A DNA stretch of 29,104 nucleotides from Pancytospora philotis (GCA_023647555.1 JALRLY010000226.1:1-29104), one strand, 5' to 3'. Shown: positions 15,903 to 24,773, counted from the first letter of the stretch. Notes: generated from the letters alone by a model not told the origin. Numbers and translations: made by a program.

Positions 15903-18900
15903 ATGGACAACTACTTCGTGAAACTGACCAGAGACGTCAGTTTTGACGCGGCGGACGTGCTCTACGAGGCGCCGGACACCTACGTGTGCAACCTGGCCGG
16001 TGCCGACCGCGGCTCCCCCGGGCCGTGCGCTGTTCTGCACAGCAGCGGCGCAGCGCTCGATCTGCCCTTCCCCGTTGCTGTCTTCCGCGACCTGCAGTAC
16101 GACTTCCTGCTGCTCTCGCGCGATCAGGCGCTCTACAGAGTGAACAAGCACCGGCGCGCGGTCGAGGAGATCGGGCGGCTGCACGACGCGGTGCTCGGGA
16201 TCTACCCGGGCGGCGATCTCTTCCTGGTGCTCACCACCAAGGAGCTGCTGCTCTTCAACGGCTACTTCGAGCTGCTCGAGAGCCTCGACATACGGAGCGC
16301 CGTGAGCAGCCACAAGCTCGGCAGGAGCACCGCGGGCAAGCAGTGCTGCCGCGAGAGCCGCGCGGGCTGCAGCTGCGATGCCATAGAGAGCGCGGTGGAC
16401 AAGGTGCTGCCCGGCGTGGCGACCCTGTGCCTCTCGTCCGGCTTCACCGAGGCTGTCTGGGCCGGCGATCTGATCATGCTCATCGGCGCCGACGAGTCCG
16501 TCGTGCTCGATGCGAAGCTCGCGATCCTCACTGTGATTTCTGAGCGGATCAGCAGCGCCGTCTACATCAGCCGGTACAACAAGTTCGCGTGTGCCGTTGG
16601 CGGTGCGATCAGATTCATCGAGCCCAACGGCCTGGAGCACGGCGACGCACTAGAGGTGCGCGCCGACCGCCTCGCCTCGATGGAGGTCGATGGGGAGCAT
16701 CTGCTGGTGGTTGCTGCTTCTACAGCCGGCAGTGAAAGTGTCCGCGATGGCCCCGCCGCGCAGTCTACCGCTGTGTACTTCATGAAGAACTTCTGCTGGT
16801 ACCGCAAGGCTGTTGTGCGCACCGGCCGGCTGCTTAAGGCCGCTGGCAACCTCCTCATCACCACCACGGGCAGCAGCGTGCGGCTGCACTACCTCTACCG
16901 CGAGATGAGCTGCGGCCTGGTGGTGGACGGCAACAGGTTGCTGTACACCAACTTTTCCTCTGCGATCATCCCGCCTCCGCTGTATTACAAGGAGCTCACT
17001 GTCGGTGATTCATCTGATGCGCAGATCGATGCGTTGTGTCTGCGGCCCATTCCATGCAGCAGCGAAGCGCCTTCGTATGCGGCGCAGCTCTACATTGCGT
17101 CGGGCCCCTCCATCTACAGCTTCAGCATTGTGGACGACTCTATCCGTCCCGCCGGAGTGACAAGCCTCAAGGATATTTCTGACTCGGTGAGCGATCTGCT
17201 GGCAGTTGAACGGTCTGGACAGCCGCTGCTGTTTGTGAGGGCCAATAACAGCATCTACGAGGTGGCCGGTCATCCGGATGCCGCGCCGGTGCTCTGCCAG
17301 AATGCCGATGCATCGCACGGCTCTATGCTGAAGATGTTCAGCGCAGGGAGCAGCTACGGCATTCTCTATGATACGGGGAAGCTGGTGCTTGTGCCCGAGC
17401 GCCCCGATGAAAAGACGCCCGTCTACGCCTTCAAATTCGACCGTTCAAAGAATTTTAAGGCTGAGTTTTGCAATAGCAGTTTAATATTGCAGAACGGCAA
17501 TGAATTGCAGATACTCTACGATTGCAACACTGATCTGAAAGAGCCTGTTCTGGTGCCGTTCGTGTGCTCGTTTATCACCCACGGCCGGTACATCATCTAC
17601 GTAAGCAGAGACAAGCTGCTGGTGAGTCTGGACGGGCAGCAGTGCTACGAGGCCTACGCCGATGCGCCCATGCAGCTGCTGGCGGTGCTTGACAGCAGAA
17701 TAATATCGCAGACCAGGTTCGGGAGCCTCGAGACCACCACGTGCAAGGTGTTCGTGCGCCAGCAGGTCGAGGACGCGCTCTCGGCCGCCGACTACCGCGC
17801 GGCCGCCGACATCTGCGATGCGCACCACATCAGCTATGCGGTGTTCTACCGCGGTGGCCGCTGTCCCTTGTCCGCGGTCGCGCAGCTCAGCGACAGCCAA
17901 GCGCGGGCGCTGCTCGGCCAGCTCAGATTCAGCGGGCGCGTGCTGCACGAGCACGACTCGCTGGAGCGCCTCAGACAGCATGCGCGTGCCAGCGGCTGTG
18001 CCGAGCTGTTTCTGGAGGGCAGCAGCAAGAACGGGGCCGGGTGCGCGTGCCGCTCTTTCTTAGGGAGCGCAGCGGCTGCGCATCTGTTACAGACCGCGTA
18101 CCACGCACCGCTGTTCAGTGTAGAGGCAGTAACAGGCGATGCTGAGAAGTGCACCGCCTCATCGCTGGACTGCATCGATCTGGACGATCCCGTTGCCACC
18201 GCTAATGCTCTGCTGCCGCTGCTCAGCTACAAGACCCACCGCGGGAGCATCATTGCCCTGTTTGCGGCGATGCAGCGTATCGACCTCTGCTTCTTCCTCC
18301 CAGACCTGGCAGGTGTGGTTTCCTCGCTGCGTACCACCTATTCTGATCACGAGATCCTCTGTGCCTCTGTCGCCTCGCTCGATCCGGACAGAATAGCACT
18401 GGCCCACCGCATCTGCCAGGCCGACTACGCCCCCTTCCGGAAGTCGTTCGAGTCGCGCGAGGACGTGCACTTCTTCCTGTACAACCACCTCGAGGACAGG
18501 GAGAAGGCGCTCTACTACCTCGTCAAGCGCAGCCACGGCGGGTCCGCCCCGAAGCACAGCATCGACGGCAGCGTGGCCAGCTATGCTGAGAAGCACGGCC
18601 TGCTCAACGAGCTCGTTATGTACCAGTACTACGGTCTGTTTGAGACCAACTTCTACCCCTTCGTTGCCGCGCACGCACCCCCGGCGCAGGCCCTCGCCCT
18701 CTACCATCGGGGCGGCTCCCGTGCAGAGGCGCTCGCTGTGGCGAAGCAGCACCTGCTGTGGCGCGAGGCGCTCGAGCTCTCTGCGTCGGACGGCGCTGTA
18801 TCACCGGACGAGCGCGTGAGGATCGCCCAGGACTTCGCTGAGCTCCTTTTGAGCAAGGAAAGGCCGTCCGACGCCGGAGCGGTCTACGAGGACTATCTCA

Positions 18901-19496
18901 AGCAGCACGACGCCGCCATCAGATGCTACATACAGGGCGACAGCTATAAGGAGGCGCTGGCGCTATACAAACGCACCTACTGCAATGGCGAGCCGACGGA
19001 TAGTGGCAAGAAGGCTGAACTGACCGGACTGTTCGCCTCTACCGCCAGGTCCTACCTCCAGGGCCAGATCATCAAGCTGCGCAGCTTCGTCGAGTGCTAC
19101 GACAAGTACCGGCACCGGATCTACAACGTAAGAGAGAAGCTCAGCAGCAACATTGGGATGAGCCAGTCGACCTTCACCTGCACATCATCCAAAAGCCTCA
19201 AGAACGCGCTCACGAAGGACCGCCCGGGCGGCCTGTTTGAGTACGAGTACGTGCTCAACAGGATCAGGCTGGCCGTGCTGGACATCGTCGCGTGGCAGCG
19301 GCAGGCAGCAGCGCTCGCGGGCGTGTTCGGAGCCTTCGAAATGGGCGACTGTGCGGCCGCCCAGGAGGAGGCCCTCCGGGCGATCGCGCCGCGCCTCAGG
19401 GCCGAGGTCGACGAGATATGGAGCTACAAGCGCGACAGCGCGGACGCCGGCGCGCCCGAGATCGCCCGGCCCGAGCTGCCGGCGCACTTCGGCTAG
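15903..19496 (+). CDS. ELP1: Elongator complex protein 1 (ELP1/IKI3)
   Basis: 1197 residues from the ATG at 15903; a frame 17 codons longer is rejected because the AAATTT box lies just before this ATG. The N-terminal two thirds is WD40-like propeller: FACAVGGAIRFIEPNGLEHG (about 225-245) and YFMKNFCWYRKAVV (about 292-305), the latter matching the family NYHWYLK element. The C-terminal part is helical repeat: a DREKALYYLVKR stretch (Elp1 has KRYEKALKHL), AGAVYEDYLKQHDAAIRCYIQG (about 993-1014), which is diagnostic for Elp1, and FEYEYVLNRIRLAV near the end. ELP1 scaffolds Elongator, which modifies wobble uridine of tRNAs. It is shorter than the human (1332) and yeast (1349) proteins. Confidence 0.88.
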   Translation: MDNYFVKLTRDVSFDAADVLYEAPDTYVCNLAGADRGSPGPCAVLHSSGAALDLPFPVAVFRDLQYDFLLLSRDQALYRVNKHRRAVEEIGRLHDAVLGIYPGGDLFLVLTTKELLLFNGYFELLESLDIRSAVSSHKLGRSTAGKQCCRESRAGCSCDAIESAVDKVLPGVATLCLSSGFTEAVWAGDLIMLIGADESVVLDAKLAILTVISERISSAVYISRYNKFACAVGGAIRFIEPNGLEHGDALEVRADRLASMEVDGEHLLVVAASTAGSESVRDGPAAQSTAVYFMKNFCWYRKAVVRTGRLLKAAGNLLITTTGSSVRLHYLYREMSCGLVVDGNRLLYTNFSSAIIPPPLYYKELTVGDSSDAQIDALCLRPIPCSSEAPSYAAQLYIASGPSIYSFSIVDDSIRPAGVTSLKDISDSVSDLLAVERSGQPLLFVRANNSIYEVAGHPDAAPVLCQNADASHGSMLKMFSAGSSYGILYDTGKLVLVPERPDEKTPVYAFKFDRSKNFKAEFCNSSLILQNGNELQILYDCNTDLKEPVLVPFVCSFITHGRYIIYVSRDKLLVSLDGQQCYEAYADAPMQLLAVLDSRIISQTRFGSLETTTCKVFVRQQVEDALSAADYRAAADICDAHHISYAVFYRGGRCPLSAVAQLSDSQARALLGQLRFSGRVLHEHDSLERLRQHARASGCAELFLEGSSKNGAGCACRSFLGSAAAAHLLQTAYHAPLFSVEAVTGDAEKCTASSLDCIDLDDPVATANALLPLLSYKTHRGSIIALFAAMQRIDLCFFLPDLAGVVSSLRTTYSDHEILCASVASLDPDRIALAHRICQADYAPFRKSFESREDVHFFLYNHLEDREKALYYLVKRSHGGSAPKHSIDGSVASYAEKHGLLNELVMYQYYGLFETNFYPFVAAHAPPAQALALYHRGGSRAEALAVAKQHLLWREALELSASDGAVSPDERVRIAQDFAELLLSKERPSDAGAVYEDYLKQHDAAIRCYIQGDSYKEALALYKRTYCNGEPTDSGKKAELTGLFASTARSYLQGQIIKLRSFVECYDKYRHRIYNVREKLSSNIGMSQSTFTCTSSKSLKNALTKDRPGGLFEYEYVLNRIRLAVLDIVAWQRQAAALAGVFGAFEMGDCAAAQEEALRAIAPRLRAEVDEIWSYKRDSADAGAPEIARPELPAHFG

Positions 19497-19549
19497 GCGT
19501 TCTTAAGTAAATTCTGTTCGCTTTCCTCTCTTGTGCGCAAATGCAAAAA

Positions 19550-19621
19550 CGAACGCGATGGAATTCGAACCCACAACCTTCGGTTCCGTAGACCGACGCT
19601 CTACCATTGAGCTACGCGTCC
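19550..19621 (-). tRNA. tRNA-Arg (ACG)
   Basis: 72 nt on the minus strand: acceptor GGACGCG with CGCGTTC, D arm GCTC/AATGGTA/GAGC, anticodon stem TCGGT/ACCGA with loop CTACGGA (anticodon ACG, presumably read as ICG), T loop TTCGAAT. No intron. Confidence 0.94.
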
Positions 19622-19690
19622 TTACAAATTAAAGGGTACTATCAGATGTCAGTAGCTGTGGCCATGCACGCCTGGCGTTGCCGGCTTCAG

Positions 19691-19700
19691 GAAATTTTTG
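19691..19700 (+). promoter_or_regulatory. AAATTT box upstream of cis-prenyltransferase gene
   Basis: GAAATTTTTG followed by GGG, 25 bases before the ATG at 19726. It lies inside a longer open frame from 19678 and argues for the later start. Confidence 0.6.
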
Positions 19701-19725
19701 GGGCAGAATCGGCGGGCCTCCTGAG

Positions 19726-20655
19726 ATGGCCATTCTGCACATGCGCCAGCGGGCCGCCCTCGCTCTGATCGCTGTCATCGAGCGCATCGTGAACTCCAGC
19801 CTGCTGGTCGGGCTTCTGAATAGGCTGAGCAAGCTGCTCTACGCATTCTCCGAGGACAAGGGCGCGCTCATCCCCTACGCGGGCTCGCGCTTTAAGGGCC
19901 TCCGGGTCGCCTTCATCGCCGACGGCAACCGGCGGCACTTCAAGAAGATCAGCGGAGCCACGGGCGCATCTGGCGCGGGTGGGAAGCCCGTCGAGATGCA
20001 AGGATTCAAGGGATGCGAATCTGGGTCTGCAGGCATTCCGAGCAATACACCAATAGCCAGCATCAGCTCGGCCCCGCAGCTTGGACAGGTGGCCAGCGCG
20101 ATCAAGGCCAACAAAATGCAGCACGGGCTCAACAAAATCCTGGAGCTGATCGTGTTTGCGCATCTGCACGGGCTCAGCGAGGTCTCCTTCTACTGCTTCT
20201 CGGTCAAGAACTTCCAGCGGAAGAAGGCGGAGGTGGAGGACATCATGGGCTTCGTGCGCGGCCAGAGGGAGCTCGACTTCTCGGTGCCCGTCCGGATCCG
20301 CGTGCACGGGCGGATGGATCTCGTCGAGCCCGCGGTGCGCGACGTGTTCCAGCACTGGATGGACCGCACGGCCGGCAACGACGGCCTCGTCGTGAACATC
20401 TTCTTCTCGTACTCCTCGTCGGCGGAGGCGCTGAGCACGACGCAGTTCGCCAGCCCCGTCGATCTGCTCGTGCGGACGAGCGGCGTGCGGCGCCTGAGCG
20501 ATTTCATGGTCGCGCAGGTCGCGTCGGGGACGGCCGTCGACTTCGTGGAGCCGCTGTGGCCCGACTACTCGCTTGTGCACTGCTGGCTGACGCTGTTCAA
20601 ATACACGCTGGAGGAGAAGTACCTCCGGACAAAAAATAAAGCTACTACATTTTAG
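19726..20655 (+). CDS. cis-Prenyltransferase (dehydrodolichyl diphosphate synthase)
   Basis: 309 residues. Motifs in order: VAFIADGNRRHFKK (61-74, catalytic Asp66), VSFYCFSVKNFQRKKAEVEDIM (153-174), IRVHGRMDLV (191-200), and VDLLVRTSGVRRLSDFMVAQ (245-264) with WPDYSL. These are the conserved blocks of the UPPS/DHDDS (Rer2/Srt1) family, which builds the polyprenyl chain of dolichol at the ER. An N-terminal amphipathic/hydrophobic region (8-40) probably associates with the membrane. Two oddities: a low-complexity insertion of about 55 residues (75-130) between the first motif and the next helix, and Val in place of the usual Glu in the RTSGE motif. AATAAA overlaps the last codons. Confidence 0.9.
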   Translation: MAILHMRQRAALALIAVIERIVNSSLLVGLLNRLSKLLYAFSEDKGALIPYAGSRFKGLRVAFIADGNRRHFKKISGATGASGAGGKPVEMQGFKGCESGSAGIPSNTPIASISSAPQLGQVASAIKANKMQHGLNKILELIVFAHLHGLSEVSFYCFSVKNFQRKKAEVEDIMGFVRGQRELDFSVPVRIRVHGRMDLVEPAVRDVFQHWMDRTAGNDGLVVNIFFSYSSSAEALSTTQFASPVDLLVRTSGVRRLSDFMVAQVASGTAVDFVEPLWPDYSLVHCWLTLFKYTLEEKYLRTKNKATTF

Positions 20656-20843
20656 GTGTGCGCTTTCTTGCGTGTTGCGCATCCGCTGTAGCCGCGCTTA
20701 TTCAGCATGGCCGCGCTTTATTAATAAACGACAGAGCAGAGCAGAAAGCTATCCATTAAATATTTAATAACTCGGCAGCCGGATTCGGGCAATTAATTCG
20801 GATGCTGGACCTCGCATAGCACCGCCATGACGCCTGCACGCCC

Positions 20844-22253
20844 TTACGTATAGCGTACAAACAGCGGCGCGTGCGCGTCTGCCTCGTACCGGTTGCGCTC
20901 GATCTTCAGCTTGTTGAGCGTGTCGGCCTCGTCGGCACTCTGCCGCTCCAGCTCCTCAATGTACTTGTGCACCGGCGCGAGCGAGTCCTGCAGCTGCGCC
21001 GCCAGATTCTTGTACATCTCGAGCTTGTTCTCGTCCGCGTGCGTCTTCGCGTTGCTCGTGCGCTTCGTGCTCTCCAGCTGCTTCAGCCTGCTGCTGTGCA
21101 GCTGCCGCTTCTCGCGGCTCCGCTCCAGCCGGTCCTTGAGCGCGTTCAGCTGCTCCTTGAGCCGCAGAGCCTCCATCTCGTCCAGACGCTTCTCGGCATC
21201 GCCCTCCTTCATCTCCTCCTGCAGCTTGGCGATGCTGTCCGCCGTGCTCTTCAGCAGCATCCGCTGCGTCGCGAGCTCCGTCCGCGCGCCCGCCATCTCC
21301 GAGAGCACCTCGTCCGCGCGCTCCTCGTAGGCCTTCTCCAGCTTCTTGAGCTGGTCGAGCTTGAGCTCGCTGCGGTCGCTCAGCAGCCGCGCCTCGTCGA
21401 TCTTCATGGCGAGGAAGGCGTTCTTGGCGGCCTCCGCGGACTCGATGCTGCTGTTGTGCGTGTTCTCCAGGCTGCTCAGCGCGTCGGCGGGCACCGACGG
21501 CGGCGGCGGGATCGGCTGCGTGCTGACGGGCGGCGGCGCAGGCGCCACCGAGGAGGGCACCGAGACGACCGGCGTCGAGAACACCGCGCTGCTCGCGGCC
21601 GGGCTGCTGCTTGCATACACGGTTGTCACCGACACCGCGCTGCTGTTTGCGGCGCTCACGTAGGATACGGTCGTTTTGGTGACGGTTTTCGTCCGTGCGC
21701 GCTTGGTCGCGGGTGGCGCCTTCTTGAGCGCCCTTGCGGGCTGCTTGGGAGACGCGTTCGGCAGCGGCGCGGGCGGGGCGTCGTCGGGCTCTGCAGGGAG
21801 CAGCACTACCCTTCCTGGGTGGTAGTGCGGCTGCACGTGGTGCTCGATGTGCACGTGTCCTGCGGGTATGAGCGGCGCCCCGCTGTACTGCTCGGCCGGC
21901 TGCGGGGCGCTGTAGCTTGGCGCGCGCGGGCTGTATGTGGGGCTCGGCGCGGGCTGCTGCGGCCTTGTGCCGAGCGGCTGCGGGCGGCCGTTGGCGCCCG
22001 ACAGATACCGATGGGCCGGAGCGGCCGAGGACGGTCCTGCAGGGCGCTGCACAGGCGCCGGGCTGCCTCCTTTATAGCGGCCCGCTGGTGCGCGCTGGGC
22101 CGCTGCCGGGCTGGCCGCGCGCCCAGCCTTTGCGTTGTGCATCAGCCCGAGATCATCTAGAATCATTATCCTGGCCAGTAGGCTGCTGATCAGCAGCCAC
22201 CAGCGCACGGGGCCTCTCCACTCTGCCATTCTGTTGGCCGCAGTTTCGCTCAT
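20844..22253 (-). CDS. Pro/Ala-rich coiled-coil protein of unknown function
   Basis: 469 residues. The N-terminus has a short hydrophobic stretch (about 17-33, VRWWLLISSLLARIMIL) that could be a signal anchor or amphipathic helix. Residues 40-265 are disordered, rich in Pro, Ala, Ser, with a His-rich patch (HVHIEHHVQPHYH) and a basic stretch (ATKRARTKTVTKTT). Residues 270-455 form a long coiled coil (KLDQLKKLEKAYEERADEVL; KEQLNALKDRLERSREKRQL). Such an architecture is common for endocytic or cytoskeletal scaffolds, but I see no EH, calponin or other signature. GATTTATT lies directly before the ATG. The frame is long and clean, so a real gene is likely; the function is not known. Confidence 0.8.
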   Translation of the reverse strand: MSETAANRMAEWRGPVRWWLLISSLLARIMILDDLGLMHNAKAGRAASPAAAQRAPAGRYKGGSPAPVQRPAGPSSAAPAHRYLSGANGRPQPLGTRPQQPAPSPTYSPRAPSYSAPQPAEQYSGAPLIPAGHVHIEHHVQPHYHPGRVVLLPAEPDDAPPAPLPNASPKQPARALKKAPPATKRARTKTVTKTTVSYVSAANSSAVSVTTVYASSSPAASSAVFSTPVVSVPSSVAPAPPPVSTQPIPPPPSVPADALSSLENTHNSSIESAEAAKNAFLAMKIDEARLLSDRSELKLDQLKKLEKAYEERADEVLSEMAGARTELATQRMLLKSTADSIAKLQEEMKEGDAEKRLDEMEALRLKEQLNALKDRLERSREKRQLHSSRLKQLESTKRTSNAKTHADENKLEMYKNLAAQLQDSLAPVHKYIEELERQSADEADTLNKLKIERNRYEADAHAPLFVRYT

Positions 22254-22586
22254 AATAAATCTGTTTCAGAGTCTCGGGCTGCGACAGCGCGCTCGCGAAG
22301 GCCGCGCCCGGCCAGCAGCGCTGCGAATACGCATGCCATAGTTATCCAAACACCGTTGATGCAGCATTCCGCCGCAGCAGCCCCGGCGCATGCAAACTGC
22401 GCTGAAACATGGGGCTAAGCCGCCTTTTTCTTCTGTCGGCCGCCGGGCCCGCGCCCCACACCGCTGTTTACAGACTATGGATAAACAATGGTGGATATCG
22501 GATACATTGTGCAATAAATAGTTAAGATAAGCTGTAATTTATCACTAGTGATGCAGCGCGCGGCCGCGCCGCCGGCTGCCCGCGGC
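22254..22586. other. Divergent intergenic region
   Basis: Lies between the coiled-coil gene (minus) and the LEA-like gene (plus). Nothing gene-like is supported; GC-rich at 22260-22470, AT-rich at 22470-22545. Confidence 0.4.
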
Positions 22587-22596
22587 CAAATTTTTG
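22587..22596 (+). promoter_or_regulatory. AAATTT box upstream of the LEA-like gene
   Basis: CAAATTTTTG followed by a GC stretch and CCCC just before the ATG at 22612; it excludes the alternative upstream start at 22594. Confidence 0.6.
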
Positions 22597-22611
22597 CGCG
22601 CGCCAGACCCC

Positions 22612-23514
22612 ATGGCGAACGTCGCGGCGTCATGCAAGATACTGGGCGTTGCCAAGGACACGCCGCTCAAGGAGCTGGTCGCGTCCTACTACGGCCAAAA
22701 GGAGCAGCTGGAGGAGCAGCTCAAGGACCCGGAGCGCTCCTTCACCGACAAGAACCAGATATTCAATCAGATCCACCGGATAAGGAGAGCGTACCAGACG
22801 CTCCTTTTGGCCCGAAACAATTCGCCCAAACAGACCAATAAGAGCGCGTCTCCTATTGATCGGGACGCTGAAACAGTGATAAATAATTTGAGTGGCAGCG
22901 ATCCCATCATGGTCAAGAACGAGAGCACCAACGACAACGTCGATAGGGCGGCCGACAAGGCGCACGACGCAGTGGACAAGGTGGACGAGACCGTCGGCAA
23001 CAACGTCAACGACGACGGCACCACCCGCAAGAAGGTCGCGGGCAAGGCGCACGAGGCCGTGGAGGGCACCAAGGACGGCGTGAAGAGCGCCGCGGGCGAC
23101 GACGACAAGGGCAAGGATGCGCACAAAGGCGCGTCGTCCAAGCACGCGGGCGCCGACTCCCACAGCAGCGGCGCGCAGACGCACAAAGAGAGCGGCGCAC
23201 AGACCCACAAGGAGGGCGGCGCGCAGACTCATAAGGAGGGCGGCGCGGGCGCCGACGGCGAGAAGGAGCCCAACACCTTCGACAAGCTGAAGGAGCAGAC
23301 GCAGCAGATGTTCAAGAACGACGCCTCCGAGGACAAGCCCCGCAAGGGCGCCGAGCCGAGCGACGCGCACAAGGGCGCCTCTGAGGCCGCGAAGGACAGG
23401 GATACCAAGGACGCCAAGGCCGCGGGCAGCGACTCCGGCAACAAGCGCTCCAAGGAGGACGCGGACGGCGACAACAACAACTCGGGCGGCTTCTGGTCCT
23501 GCTGGTGCTGCTAG
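22612..23514 (+). CDS. J-like/LEA-like hydrophilic protein with C-terminal cysteine tail
   Basis: 300 residues. Residues 8-68 resemble a J domain (CKILGVAKDTPLKELVASYY ... IHRIRRAYQTLLLA) but lack the HPD tripeptide needed to activate Hsp70. Residues 100-165 carry LEA-like repeats rich in Ala, Lys, Asp, His (DRAADKAHDAVDKVDETVG; GKAHEAVEGTKDGVKSAAG). Next come three perfect-to-near-perfect octapeptides (GAQTHKES/G) and a long charged, disordered tail ending FWSCWCC. The terminal Cys cluster could be lipid-modified (palmitoylated, or prenylated as a -CC end), placing the protein on a membrane. LEA proteins protect against desiccation and stress, which would suit a spore, but this is inference. 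I know of no named family with this layout. Confidence 0.85.
   Translation: MANVAASCKILGVAKDTPLKELVASYYGQKEQLEEQLKDPERSFTDKNQIFNQIHRIRRAYQTLLLARNNSPKQTNKSASPIDRDAETVINNLSGSDPIMVKNESTNDNVDRAADKAHDAVDKVDETVGNNVNDDGTTRKKVAGKAHEAVEGTKDGVKSAAGDDDKGKDAHKGASSKHAGADSHSSGAQTHKESGAQTHKEGGAQTHKEGGAGADGEKEPNTFDKLKEQTQQMFKNDASEDKPRKGAEPSDAHKGASEAAKDRDTKDAKAAGSDSGNKRSKEDADGDNNNSGGFWSCWCC
23170..23241 (+). repeat. Three tandem 24-bp units in the LEA-like gene
   Basis: Each unit encodes GAQTHKE followed by Ser or Gly. The units differ only by synonymous third-base changes and the Ser/Gly change, suggesting recent expansion. Confidence 0.9.
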
Positions 23515-23575
23515 TTGTTTGGCGAGCTTTGTTATTTTGCTTCAAAAATAAATTCATCCTTCTCCTTGTCAAAAA

Positions 23576-23648
23576 CACCCGAAGCGGGACTCGAACCCGC
23601 GACCCTTAGGTTAAAAGCCTAATGCTCTACCGATTGAGCTATCCGGGC
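23576..23648 (-). tRNA. tRNA-Lys (TTT)
   Basis: 73 nt on the minus strand: acceptor GCCCGGA with TTCGGGT, D arm AGCTC/AATCGGTA/GAGC, anticodon loop CTTTTAA (anticodon TTT), T loop TTCGAGT. A T-run follows on the minus strand (23571-23575). Confidence 0.95.
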
Positions 23649-23844
23649 CTATTTTATAAGGGGCAGCTGCCCATCACAGCTATTTTATAGAGGCTGCCCG
23701 CCGCGCGCCTCCGCCGCGCTTGAGTCTCACGGCGCTTCTATCATTTGTATGTTGCTGGCACATACGACCAGATGTGTATGAGCCAGCGATGCTGCGGCGG
23801 ACCGACGCTAGCGCGCTGCCGCGGCTCAGCGCACTTCACGGGTC

Positions 23845-23855
23845 TCAAATTTTTG
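23845..23855 (+). promoter_or_regulatory. AAATTT box upstream of the 108-aa gene
   Basis: TCAAATTTTTGGCCC then G and the ATG at 23861, the clearest example of the AAATTTTTG-GCCC arrangement in the window. Confidence 0.65.
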
Positions 23856-23860
23856 GCCCG

Positions 23861-24187
23861 ATGGCCGACGACGAGGAACGGGCGCTGATGGAGAGAGAGT
23901 CGCAGCTGTACTACGGCGGCGTCGCAAAATCGCGCGAAAGAGAACGGATGCACAAGCGCAAGAACGCCGGCTACCAGATGATACGCAAGAAGGACGAACC
24001 CGCGGTCAGAGTGCTCATCGGGTACCTCTCGCAGCTGCGGGTCTACCGCAATGCTCTGGTCATCGACGCACTGGCAGAGGCCGTCGCAAGCGGCGCAGTT
24101 GTCGAACGCGCTTGCCAGATCATCGAGGGCAAAGTTCACGACCCGCTGGCCATAGTCGGGATCCTGCGCAGCGGTGGACAGGCCTAG
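23861..24187 (+). CDS. Small helical protein of unknown function
   Basis: 108 residues from the ATG after the AAATTT box; an ORF starting at 23720 is longer, but its extra 47 codons lie upstream of the box. The N-terminus is acidic then very basic (KSRERERMHKRK, about 25-36), and the remainder is helical (VRVLIGYLSQLRVYRNALVIDALAEAVASG; VERACQIIEGKVHDPLAIVGIL). It resembles no family I can name. The box and GC-rich third positions support a real gene. Confidence 0.7.
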   Translation: MADDEERALMERESQLYYGGVAKSRERERMHKRKNAGYQMIRKKDEPAVRVLIGYLSQLRVYRNALVIDALAEAVASGAVVERACQIIEGKVHDPLAIVGILRSGGQA

Positions 24188-24608
24188 ACAGCCTCCATGG
24201 AAAGTAGCAAGTGTGCAACACGTAGAACAGCTGTAGAGCAAGTCCCTGCCCAGCCTTCATTGGTAAAAATATGCGGTCTGGCCAGACATCTCCGGCAGTC
24301 TATTCAAGCTCGACGGCTCCCGGTCGCTTTTTACTGGCATCACATGAAACTTGCAGCACCGACAAATAGGGGGACTAGCCTCGATCAAGATGCCTATGAG
24401 CCTATTTAATTCTTGCCACTGTGCTGAGATGGTTTACGCTACCTTCGTGCCCTTTGTAGCGCACTGATCCGGCTGTAGCCTTACCAGATCTGCGGGACTG
24501 GCTGGCCTCGATGCTTTACTGAAACGCTCGCAACTAAGGGCGCACCGCAAACAGCGGTAGCCCCGCCGCAGTGCTTGGGGTTGCCAGGCGCTGGTGTGTA
24601 CACGCGCA

Positions 24609-24773
24609 TTATTGCAGGCGGCCTGGATCGTCCAGCTGCTCATCTCGCACGAGCGCATCGAATAAATCTTCCAATTCCTGTAGCTCGTCGTACAGATCCA
24701 GCGATCTATTCATCCCACGCATAAACTGCCCGCCTAATAACCCTAGACTCTTTATGCGTCTCTGAGCCGCCAT
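24609..24773 (-). CDS. Possible small ORF, 54 residues
   Basis: Begins MAAQRRIKSLGLLGG and ends in an acidic, Leu-rich helix (LYDELQELEDLFDALVRDEQ). The amphipathic composition is protein-like, but there is no start-site box and no family. It may be chance. Confidence 0.25.
   Translation of the reverse strand: MAAQRRIKSLGLLGGQFMRGMNRSLDLYDELQELEDLFDALVRDEQLDDPGRLQ

Noticed and set aside
20871..22160. 429-codon plus-strand frame opposite the coiled-coil gene
   Set aside because: Leu/Arg-rich antisense of a Gln/Glu/Lys coiled coil; no domain.
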